From: JANQMY01 sp965227095
GTDB lineage: Bacteria > Pseudomonadota > Alphaproteobacteria > JANQMY01
Direction: 5' to 3'
Length of the DNA: 64,000 nucleotides
Assembly (NCBI GenBank): GCA_965227095.1
Contig: CBDDFL010000002.1
Coordinates: 930,001-994,000 of the forward strand
Part shown: positions 53,032-60,866 of the stretch, one piece after another
Layout: each line of letters opens with the position of its first letter
How positions within the stretch are numbered: position 1 is the first letter of the stretch
Program-made: the position numbers and the translations under genes
Notes under the pieces: generated by a model
What the model was told of the DNA's origin: nothing
The model's input: only the letters and a program-made list of their open reading frames with translations
Database searches by the model: none

Positions 53032-54838
53032 CTGTAACGGACACCAGCCACGTCTTGGCATCTCCATCGAGCAGTGGCGAGATACGCTCTCGAACCGATT
53101 GATGATAGTCGTTCAACCAGGTTTTCTCGTCATCGTTTAAAAGATCGGGGTTGATTAGTGTGCGGTCGATCGGCGCAAGCGTAATGGTTTCAAACCTCAT
53201 CATAGGCCGTTCACCACCAGCAATCGGCTCAGGAGCGAGCGCTACTACAAGATTCTCAATTCGAATTCCGTACTCATCGGTCTTGTAATAGCCCGGCTCG
53301 TTAGAAATGATCATGCCGGGTTTCAGAGCAACGTTGAACGACCGCTTAGAAATGCTTTGGGGACCCTCGTGAACACCCAGATAGCTTCCGACGCCATGGC
53401 CGGTGCCATGGTCGAAATTGAGCCCGGCTTTCCATAATGCCATTCGCGCAAGGACATCAAGTTCAGCGCCGGTCGTTCCTTCGGGAAACCGGGCGGCCGC
53501 CAAATTGATGTGTCCAATCAACACCCGCGTAAAGCGGTCGCGATGCTCGTCCGTTGGTGTGCCGATGGAAACAGTTCGAGTGACATCAGTCGTCCCGTCT
53601 AAATATTGGCCACCAGAGTCCACGAGATAGAGTGACCCACGTTCAAGCTTTCGGTTGGTCCGTTCTGAAACCCGATAATGGACGATTGCTCCATTGGGAC
53701 CCGCACCAGAGATCGTTTCGAAACTGATGTCTTTGAGAGCACCTGTTTCCGCACGAAGCGATTCCAGTTTCTTTACCGCTGTGATTTCGTCGACATCTCC
53801 GCTTTGGCCGTCAGTCGCGAGCCAATGGAGAAACCTTGTGAGCGCCGCCCCGTCTCTAATATGCGCTTGTCTTGTGCCGTCCAACTCGACTTCATTCTTC
53901 ATGGCCCGAGGCAAAGCGCACGGATCTTCGCCACGAATAATGTTCGTGTCTGTTTCCTTGAGGCGGCTAATTATCGAATAGGGCGTGCTTGCCGGATCGA
54001 TGAGTATTGTTTTTTGTTCTCTACCAAGCAGCGAAACGGCCTCTTCAAATTCGGTTATCTCCCTGATGGTGACCTGATTGCCCAGATGGGATCGTAGCGG
54101 GTCTGAGGTTTTGCGGTCGTCTGCAAACAACGCGACGTGTCCATCGTCGGTCAAGATACCCCGCGCCAAGGGTAGGGGCGTGTGCGCGACATCTCCTCCG
54201 CGAATATTTAGAAGCCACGCGATCGATGAGGGGTTTGTTAGGACAACCGCCTGAGCGCCTTTAGACTTAATAACATCTGCAACGTCGTTCCTCTTGTCTT
54301 GCGATGATTTTCCCGCGTATTCAGGCGGATGCGGAACGATTTGAGCTAACGGTTCTTCGGGCCTGTCATTCCAGATTGCATCGACTAAATTGCCTTCTGT
54401 TGCGATCAGCGCCAGTTTGGCGTCTTTCGTTTCTTTTTCCAGGCGCTTGATGGATGCTTCCGTATGGAGGTTGGCGTCAAAACCGATGCGCCCATCGTTT
54501 GGTGCATTTTTTGATAACCAGTCCCCTACTGACTGATCCATAATGGGAACAATTTCAAAGAAATTGGTATCAACCTGATCTCGAACGGCAAGTGTGTATC
54601 TGCCATCGACAAAAATCGCGGCTTTATCGGAGAGGACAACTGCGACACCTGCGGACCCTGTAAATCCGGTTAGCCATGCTAGGCGCTCGAAACAAGCAGG
54701 CGTGTATTCATTCTGATATTCATCATCATGCGGAATGATGAGACCATCTAGATTGTGCACCGACAGAGTCGATCGGAGTTTTTCTGCCCGAACCGGCCCA
54801 GTTGATTTGTCGCTTTGTTCTTCGAAAGTTTGAAACAT
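53021..54838 (-). CDS. Xaa-Pro aminopeptidase (M24B)
   Basis: A 605-residue aminopeptidase P-type protein with two creatinase-like N-domains and a C-terminal pita-bread metallopeptidase domain. Metal ligands are the Asp pair in LVDSGGQYLDGTTDVTRT, His in GHGVGSYLGVHEGP, and Glu in NEPGYY and YGIRIEN. It removes N-terminal residues preceding proline. The long three-domain form is usual in alphaproteobacteria. It is 40 bases downstream of prmA on the same strand and convergent with ligA. Confidence 0.92.
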   Translation of the reverse strand: MFQTFEEQSDKSTGPVRAEKLRSTLSVHNLDGLIIPHDDEYQNEYTPACFERLAWLTGFTGSAGVAVVLSDKAAIFVDGRYTLAVRDQVDTNFFEIVPIMDQSVGDWLSKNAPNDGRIGFDANLHTEASIKRLEKETKDAKLALIATEGNLVDAIWNDRPEEPLAQIVPHPPEYAGKSSQDKRNDVADVIKSKGAQAVVLTNPSSIAWLLNIRGGDVAHTPLPLARGILTDDGHVALFADDRKTSDPLRSHLGNQVTIREITEFEEAVSLLGREQKTILIDPASTPYSIISRLKETDTNIIRGEDPCALPRAMKNEVELDGTRQAHIRDGAALTRFLHWLATDGQSGDVDEITAVKKLESLRAETGALKDISFETISGAGPNGAIVHYRVSERTNRKLERGSLYLVDSGGQYLDGTTDVTRTVSIGTPTDEHRDRFTRVLIGHINLAAARFPEGTTGAELDVLARMALWKAGLNFDHGTGHGVGSYLGVHEGPQSISKRSFNVALKPGMIISNEPGYYKTDEYGIRIENLVVALAPEPIAGGERPMMRFETITLAPIDRTLINPDLLNDDEKTWLNDYHQSVRERISPLLDGDAKTWLVSVTEPF

Positions 54839-54878
54839 AAGCCTAATATGAGGTTTGAGGGTGGACTCTGCAAGTCAC

Positions 54879-55754
54879 CTAGGAGTAGCGATGGGATCTC
54901 ACAAGATAAAGGGACGACCAGTCGCCCAAATGGCATTTTTTCTTCAGGTAGAAGCCAACTTGACGATAAGCACTAAGCACTCCCGCCTCTTGTTCCTTAA
55001 GTAGACCTGACAAGATTAGTCCGGTGCGGCGTGACGAGACACGCCTGATATCATGCGCCATGCGCCGAAGTGGTTGGGCTAAGATGTTCGCGAAGATGAG
55101 GTCATATGGCGCGCGTTCGGCGATCGCGAGGTGTTGCGTGCCGTTCGCAATGGCGAAATGTAAAAAAGGCGCAGCATTGTTTTTGGTGGCGTTTTCTCGC
55201 GCAACGTCAACCGCAATAGGATCAATATCGGTCGCGAGTACGGGACACCTGGTCTTCAGAGCATAGGCAATGGCAAGAACACCGGTGCCGCTGCCAATAT
55301 CGCACGCTGATAAAACCTCTCTCTTCTTCACCACGTCAGACAAGAGTTGCAGGCATCCGCGGGTGGTCTCGTGGTGACCGGTGCCAAAAGCTAGGCCTGC
55401 ATCAATGAGGATGCCTACATGGTTTATGTTGAAAAAGGGGCGGTCGTGGGAGCCATGAACTACAAAAGTTCCGGCATGCACGGGGGCAAGATTTGAAAGA
55501 GTGTGGGTGATCCAATCTCTATCCGGAACATCTTCAACACGGATGTCGGTCACATGCCGTTTTACACAGGTTTCGACAGCGTCTAAGTCCGGAAGCTGAC
55601 CTTCACCAATAGCGTTGATGTGCCACTCATCGCCGTCAGCCCGCACATAAGAAATACTGCTGAACGCTTCTGGGAAGCCGTCGTCCAACGCATTGACTGC
55701 GGATTCCGCGTCTTGTTGGGAAGCGCAGCTCAGAACAAATTGCTGAAGTGTCAC
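54879..55754 (-). CDS. prmA: ribosomal protein L11 methyltransferase PrmA
   Basis: A 291-residue AdoMet-dependent enzyme that trimethylates ribosomal protein L11. AdoMet motif I is CDIGSGTGVLAIA near residue 150, and the PrmA marks GLAFGTGHHETTRGCL and DLIFANILAQPL are present. It uses a GTG start at 55754 that overlaps the uvrD stop by four bases (GTGA), so translation is coupled to the helicase gene. Identification is firm. Confidence 0.95.
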   Translation of the reverse strand: MTLQQFVLSCASQQDAESAVNALDDGFPEAFSSISYVRADGDEWHINAIGEGQLPDLDAVETCVKRHVTDIRVEDVPDRDWITHTLSNLAPVHAGTFVVHGSHDRPFFNINHVGILIDAGLAFGTGHHETTRGCLQLLSDVVKKREVLSACDIGSGTGVLAIAYALKTRCPVLATDIDPIAVDVARENATKNNAAPFLHFAIANGTQHLAIAERAPYDLIFANILAQPLRRMAHDIRRVSSRRTGLILSGLLKEQEAGVLSAYRQVGFYLKKKCHLGDWSSLYLVRSHRYS

Positions 55755-58069
55755 GAATGGCGCTCAACGAAGCTATCGACGACTTTTTTTCGTCCAGCTT
55801 TTTCGAAAAGGACGGTCAGCTTGTTACCGTCCACGGTTTCAATTTTTCCATAGCCGAATTTTTGATGGAAGACACGTTCTCCGGCCTGGTAGTGAACCGA
55901 ATCTGGAAGGCTGCTCGTGAGCAGCTCTGATGGTTGCTCCTGCATTGGGGCACCAGCGGACGAAAAGCCTTGGGCCTTCGCAGCTTGAGCGCGCCGCCAA
56001 CCGGGGCTCTCGTAGCTTCCTTCAAAAACGCTTTCCTGAAGAGGAGAGCGACCCGACGAAGGTTGCCCACCATAAAGGCCGCGCTCGGTCTCCACCTCCA
56101 CATGCTCTTTTGGCATTTCTTCTACAAATCGGGACGGAATCGAACTTTGCCACTGCGCGTGGATGCGTCGGTTCGCGGCAAACGACACATAGGCTTGTTC
56201 TTTTGCGCGGGTGAGGCCTACATAGGCCAGGCGTCGTTCTTCCTCGAGGCCGGATGTGCCGCTTTCATCTAGTGACCTTTGATGAGGAAACAGTCCTTCT
56301 TCCCATCCAGGCAAAAAGACGATTGGAAACTCAAGCCCTTTCGCGGCATGCAGAGTCATGAGGTTGGCTTTATGGGTCTGATCGGATTGCTCCATCTCCA
56401 TAACCAATGACACATGCTCCAGAAAGGAAGCGAGATTCTCAAAATCATCCATCGAACGGACAAATTCACGCAAATTGTCGAGCCGCCCGGGAGCATCGGC
56501 CGATTTGTCGTTCTGCCACATTTCGGTGTAGCCGGATTCATCCAGGACGATTTCGGCAAGGTCTGTGTGCGGCAGTGTAGGGATCAACTCGCGCCATCGA
56601 TCAACCATGTCCACAAATGACCGTAGGGACTTCCGTGCCCGAGTGGAAATCTCGTCGGTCTCTACCAGCTTGCGTGCTGCTTGCAATAAGGGAATCTGCT
56701 CGCCCCGGGCAAATCGCTGTAAGACTTGGACCGAGGCATCGCCAATCCCGCGTTTGGGTTTGTTGACGATCCTTTCGAAGGCGAGATCATCGGCGGGGCT
56801 GTTGAGCAGCCGAAGATAGGCCAGGGCATCCCGGATCTCCGCGCGTTCATAAAATCGCGGACCGCCGATAACACGGTAAGGAATTCCAAGCATAATGAAG
56901 CGATCTTCAAACTCCCGCATTTGAAAGCTGGCCCGAACGAGAATAGCAATCTTATCAAGCGTGACGCCTTTGGTTTGCAGGGCTTCGATTTCGTCTGCGA
57001 TGACACGGGCTTCTTCTTCACCATCCCAATATCCCTTGACGGATATGGGCGACCCATCGCCTTGGTCTGTCCAGAGTGTTTTGCCGAGGCGGTTTTCGTT
57101 GGATCCAATCAGGCCAGACGCCGCGCCAAGAATTTGGGGAGTGGACCGATAGTTTTGTTCCAGTCGAATAACTTTCGCCCCAGGAAAATCTTTTTCAAAC
57201 CGCAGGATGTTGTCCACTTCAGCACCGCGCCAACCATAAATCGATTGGTCATCATCGCCCACGCAGCAAATGTTCTGCCTTTTTTGCGCGAGCAGTCGCA
57301 GCCACAAATACTGCGCAACGTTGGTGTCCTGATATTCATCCACCATGATATAGGCAAATCTGCGTTGATATTCCTCAAGGACACCGGGATTGTCTTTGAG
57401 CAGACGAACGCATTCACAAATAAGGTCGCCAAAATCGGCTGCATTCAATGTCTTGAGGCGTTCTTGATAGAGCTTGAACAGATCGCGCGCTTTACCGTTT
57501 GCAAATCTCTGAGCTTCGGATTCAGGAAGCGTGTCATGATAGAGGCCGCGGTTCTTCCATTGATCCAGCAAAGCCGCGAAGGCGCGTGGGGGCCACCGCT
57601 TATCGTCTATGTTTTCGACAGATAGAATTTGCTTGATGAGGCGGATTTGATCGTCTGTATCCAGAATGGTGAAATTGGATTTCAGGTCTACCAGCTCGGC
57701 ATGGCGTCTCAGGATCCGTGCGCCAATGCTATGGAACGTCCCCAGCCATTGCATGCCTTCCACCGTGCCGCCAATCAGCCCGCCGATCCGCTCCTTCATT
57801 TCGCGGGCGGCCTTATTGGTGAAGGTGACTGCTAGTATTTGGCCCGGCCAGGCTTTGCCGGTGTACAGCAAATGTGCAAGACGCGTCGTCAAAACGCGTG
57901 TTTTGCCGGTACCAGCCCCGGCGAGCACCAATAAAGGGCCTTCGGTGGTTTCAATGGCTTCTTGCTGTTCAGCGTTGAGCCCCTCTAGATAGGGCGGGGG
58001 CGCATTGTTGGGAACGGGCGGTTCCTCGGTCTCAGCAAGATCGAATGGGTCAGCACTGTGAGATGTCAT
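55751..58069 (-). CDS. uvrD: UvrD/PcrA-type DNA helicase
   Basis: A 772-residue superfamily 1A 3'-5' helicase for nucleotide excision and mismatch repair. Motif Q/I read LNAEQQEAIETTEGPLL and AGAGTGKTRVL; motif II is VDEYQDTN; later motifs GDDDQSIYGWRGA, VIRLEQNYRS, MTLHAAKGLEF and VGLTRAKE are complete. A C-terminal tail after residue 680 ends in the Tudor-like segment HQKFGYGKIETVDGNKL that binds RNA polymerase in PcrA/UvrD. Its stop overlaps the prmA start. Confidence 0.95.
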   Translation of the reverse strand: MTSHSADPFDLAETEEPPVPNNAPPPYLEGLNAEQQEAIETTEGPLLVLAGAGTGKTRVLTTRLAHLLYTGKAWPGQILAVTFTNKAAREMKERIGGLIGGTVEGMQWLGTFHSIGARILRRHAELVDLKSNFTILDTDDQIRLIKQILSVENIDDKRWPPRAFAALLDQWKNRGLYHDTLPESEAQRFANGKARDLFKLYQERLKTLNAADFGDLICECVRLLKDNPGVLEEYQRRFAYIMVDEYQDTNVAQYLWLRLLAQKRQNICCVGDDDQSIYGWRGAEVDNILRFEKDFPGAKVIRLEQNYRSTPQILGAASGLIGSNENRLGKTLWTDQGDGSPISVKGYWDGEEEARVIADEIEALQTKGVTLDKIAILVRASFQMREFEDRFIMLGIPYRVIGGPRFYERAEIRDALAYLRLLNSPADDLAFERIVNKPKRGIGDASVQVLQRFARGEQIPLLQAARKLVETDEISTRARKSLRSFVDMVDRWRELIPTLPHTDLAEIVLDESGYTEMWQNDKSADAPGRLDNLREFVRSMDDFENLASFLEHVSLVMEMEQSDQTHKANLMTLHAAKGLEFPIVFLPGWEEGLFPHQRSLDESGTSGLEEERRLAYVGLTRAKEQAYVSFAANRRIHAQWQSSIPSRFVEEMPKEHVEVETERGLYGGQPSSGRSPLQESVFEGSYESPGWRRAQAAKAQGFSSAGAPMQEQPSELLTSSLPDSVHYQAGERVFHQKFGYGKIETVDGNKLTVLFEKAGRKKVVDSFVERHS

Positions 58070-58099
58070 GATTCCCGATTATACCGAAATCCCGGCAAA

Positions 58100-59710
58100 T
58101 CAGCGATGTTCTTCGACATTTCGCTCAATTAGCGCCCGGTTGAAGGCTTTTAGGGCGTCGGTGTGAGAAATGAGCCCGATTGGCTGCTCGCTGGTGTCAT
58201 TGCTGTAGACCAACAGGGTGTCCGCCTCGGTTTCATCGAAAATTTTTAGGGCCTCACCCAATGTGTTGTCGGCCGTCAGTGCTGGCAAGCCGGTGGGCGG
58301 GTTTTCGGGCACATCAGAGGTTTCCATGATGTCCCGCACCCGCAACATTTTGAGGATATAAGCGTGGGCACCTTCCCGTACATGGAGGCCGCGCCTTTCC
58401 AGTTGCCAATGAAAGAAGCTCTTACCCAAACGGGACTGGGTGAACACGGTGGCAATGGAGACCGCCACCAACACGGCCAGGCTAAGTCGCCATTCCCCCG
58501 TGAGTTCAAACACGATTAGGGTTGTGGATATAGGTGCCCCTAATACAGCCGCAGAAACCGCGCCCATGCCGACGAGCGCATAGGCTGCATGGCTGGTGGC
58601 TTGATCGGGAAAAATCTGTGCCGCTAGAATGCCGAAGGCCCCACCCGTCATTGCGCCAAGATAGAGCGATGGCGAAAACACACCTCCACCGAAACGGCTT
58701 GCCATTGTGATAGCCGTTGCGGCTGTTTTGGCGATAATCAGAGACACGAGGAGGGTGAAACCAAATTGTTCATTTAGGGCTGCGTCAGTTGCGCCATATC
58801 CCACGCCTAAGACTTGGGGAAAATAGATGGCGATGGCACCTAGCATCAATCCACCAATCGCAGGTCGCATCCAAAGCGGACACTCGACCTTCGAGGCAAA
58901 ATCATCTGTGTACATGATTGCCCGCATGAAAATCATGGCAACCAAGCCGCAGATTAATCCGAGCAGGGCAAAAGCGGGCATTTCCCAGTAGGTTGTAATC
59001 CTATCTACCGGGACGATGAAGGCCGGAAACTCGCCTAAATAGATACGGGATGTGACGGCTGCGGCGACACTTGAAATTACGATGGGGCCAAAAGCGCGTA
59101 GGGCGTAGTGCCCTAAGACCACCTCCAGCGCAAAAAGTACGCCGGCGAGAGGCGCGTTAAACGACGCTGATACAGCCGCGGCGACACCGCATCCCAGAAG
59201 TGTTCGCGTGACTACCCCCGAATACCCCAGGCGATGACCAATCTCAGAGGCGATGGCCGCCCCTAGATGAACAACTGGACCCTCGCGGCCTGCACTTGCA
59301 CCGACGCCAAGTGATGCGCTTGTACCAACAGCGTTCAGCATCGCCGTTCGAAGATCGACGCGGCCGCCGTGAAGAGTGCGTGCTTCAATGACATCGGCTA
59401 CACTCAGCATGCGTTGCCGGCCCATGACATTTTGCAGGAACAGACCGATGAAGACGCCACCAATCGCGGGGAGGAACAACACTTGCCACCAGGGCAAAAG
59501 AGCGACTTGCGGAAAAAGTTCCTCGGATGCGGTTCGAAAAGCGATCCACTGAACGACCCGGATAAGTTCCCAAAAGCCGATGGCCGCATGAGCGACTGTC
59601 AGTCCGATGACCAGCGCAAAAAACCAAATCGTCGGCTGACGATTAAGCGTCACATTTTCCCAGACATATGTCCCAATTTTTTGGAAAACTGTTTCGGTTT
59701 CTTTGGCCAT
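58100..59710 (-). CDS. CLC-family chloride channel/antiporter with C-terminal CBS region
   Basis: A 536-residue membrane protein of the CLC family. The pore motif GREGPVVH holds gating Glu143, and FNAPLAGVLFALEVV follows at 184-198. The usual internal proton Glu of exchangers is Val197 (Glu196-Val197 instead of Glu-Glu), as in CLC channels, and the central GSGIP-type loop is replaced near residues 101-106. After about residue 450 a CBS region (VRDIMETSDVP, then ADTLLVYSND) may bind nucleotides. It is 9 bases downstream of the pentapeptide-repeat gene. Whether it is a channel or exchanger needs experiment. Confidence 0.9.
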   Translation of the reverse strand: MAKETETVFQKIGTYVWENVTLNRQPTIWFFALVIGLTVAHAAIGFWELIRVVQWIAFRTASEELFPQVALLPWWQVLFLPAIGGVFIGLFLQNVMGRQRMLSVADVIEARTLHGGRVDLRTAMLNAVGTSASLGVGASAGREGPVVHLGAAIASEIGHRLGYSGVVTRTLLGCGVAAAVSASFNAPLAGVLFALEVVLGHYALRAFGPIVISSVAAAVTSRIYLGEFPAFIVPVDRITTYWEMPAFALLGLICGLVAMIFMRAIMYTDDFASKVECPLWMRPAIGGLMLGAIAIYFPQVLGVGYGATDAALNEQFGFTLLVSLIIAKTAATAITMASRFGGGVFSPSLYLGAMTGGAFGILAAQIFPDQATSHAAYALVGMGAVSAAVLGAPISTTLIVFELTGEWRLSLAVLVAVSIATVFTQSRLGKSFFHWQLERRGLHVREGAHAYILKMLRVRDIMETSDVPENPPTGLPALTADNTLGEALKIFDETEADTLLVYSNDTSEQPIGLISHTDALKAFNRALIERNVEEHR

Positions 59711-59719
59711 AAATCGTTT

Positions 59720-60235
59720 TTAGTTGCATTGTCCGATTGAGTTTTCGGCACAGACATGGGTGCCGTCAATCCAGACAGCTCCGGACAGGTCGGCTTTCTG
59801 AAGATCAGCCCCCGTTAAGTTGGCACCAGTAAAGTCAGTATTCTTCAAATTTGCCCTAAAAAACCTTGCTCGTCTTAGATCAGCTTCTTTTAGGCTGGCG
59901 CCCTCTAAGGTCGCATTGGTGAAATCTGCTTCTGACAGCAAAGCTTTGTCAAATTTTGCAGTTGACAGATCCGTGTGAAGAAACTTCGCACGCCGCCCAT
60001 CAACAAGAGTCATGTCAGATCCTGCAAGAGAACCACGATTGAAACGTGCCTCCCGCAGACGTGCCCCAGTGAGGTCGACATTTAAGAACTGCCTTGAATC
60101 CATATAACATCGATACCAGTCAACTGCAGGGGCGGCCGGGTCGGTACAACCGGCTTGGGCAGCGTTCATTGTCGCGATACCAAGGACTGTCATAATAACA
60201 GATGAATACATCAGCTGGCGGAGTGTTTTTGGCAC
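59720..60235 (-). CDS. secreted pentapeptide-repeat protein
   Basis: A 171-residue exported protein. A signal peptide (about residues 1-27, ending AAQA) precedes a right-handed beta-helix of A(D/N)LXX-type repeats from about residue 52 to 155 (LTGARLREARF, FTNATLEGASLKEADLRRARF, LTGADLQKADLSGAVW). The tail has two cysteines (THVCAENSIGQC) that probably pair. Such domains are structural; the function is unknown. It lies between the thioesterase and the CLC gene, 11 and 9 bases away, so the three probably share a transcript. Confidence 0.85.
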   Translation of the reverse strand: MPKTLRQLMYSSVIMTVLGIATMNAAQAGCTDPAAPAVDWYRCYMDSRQFLNVDLTGARLREARFNRGSLAGSDMTLVDGRRAKFLHTDLSTAKFDKALLSEADFTNATLEGASLKEADLRRARFFRANLKNTDFTGANLTGADLQKADLSGAVWIDGTHVCAENSIGQCN

Positions 60236-60246
60236 GAAGTCAGCCT

Positions 60247-60738
60247 CTACTTTTTTAGTGTGAATGGGCGCCCAACACGATCATCTTTGGCGAGCACCTT
60301 GTGTTTCTCTAGGATCTGCTCCAACGTGCCTTCAATGAATTTTGGGAAAGGCGCGGATTTTCGCTTTGCCATATTCACATGAACTGTCATTCGTTCTTCA
60401 GTAGCAGCAAGATAATCACGCTCCGCATGAAACATGCGCTGAAAACAATGGATGCGCTTCTGGTCATAACCCAAGAGTTGAAATTCGATTCTTAACGGAT
60501 CATCAACCATAACTTCTTGGGCATACTGAATTTGTGACTGTAATGTGAATGTCGACGCGTTCGTTTCTTCGAGATATCGGGCACCCAGTCCAATTTCCTG
60601 CCAGACATGGTCGATCGCTTGGTCGAAAACAAGCAGGTAGAAAGCCATGTTCATATGGCCATTTAGGTCGATCCAATCGGACTTGACAGAGATCGTGGGC
60701 GCACAAATGGGGGCGTCGAATTGCTTATTTTTTGTCAT
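60247..60738 (-). CDS. hotdog-fold acyl-CoA thioesterase
   Basis: A 163-residue protein of the 4-hydroxybenzoyl-CoA thioesterase group. The active-site pattern is SDWIDLNGHMNMAFYLLVFDQA, with the Asp/Asn-Gly-His-Met-Asn group typical of this fold; TLQSQIQYAQEVMVDDPLRI is the following beta strand region. It resembles the thioesterases found with carnitine and betaine degradation genes, but none are nearby, so the acyl group is unknown. First gene of the leftward group with the pentapeptide-repeat and CLC genes. Confidence 0.85.
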   Translation of the reverse strand: MTKNKQFDAPICAPTISVKSDWIDLNGHMNMAFYLLVFDQAIDHVWQEIGLGARYLEETNASTFTLQSQIQYAQEVMVDDPLRIEFQLLGYDQKRIHCFQRMFHAERDYLAATEERMTVHVNMAKRKSAPFPKFIEGTLEQILEKHKVLAKDDRVGRPFTLKK

Positions 60739-60866
60739 GGGTTAACAGGCCCTTACCGAGGCCGCTCAACCTCTATTCAGTATTGAAATCCCTACATAAA
60801 TCGGATGTTAACGGCAACTGCTTCATAAGTCATGGGCGACATTCTATCCTTGAAAAGGTGAGTTAA

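Noticed and set aside
56726..57625. 299-residue plus-strand frame inside uvrD
   Set aside because: Antisense shadow of the helicase gene, whose motifs are all intact across this span.
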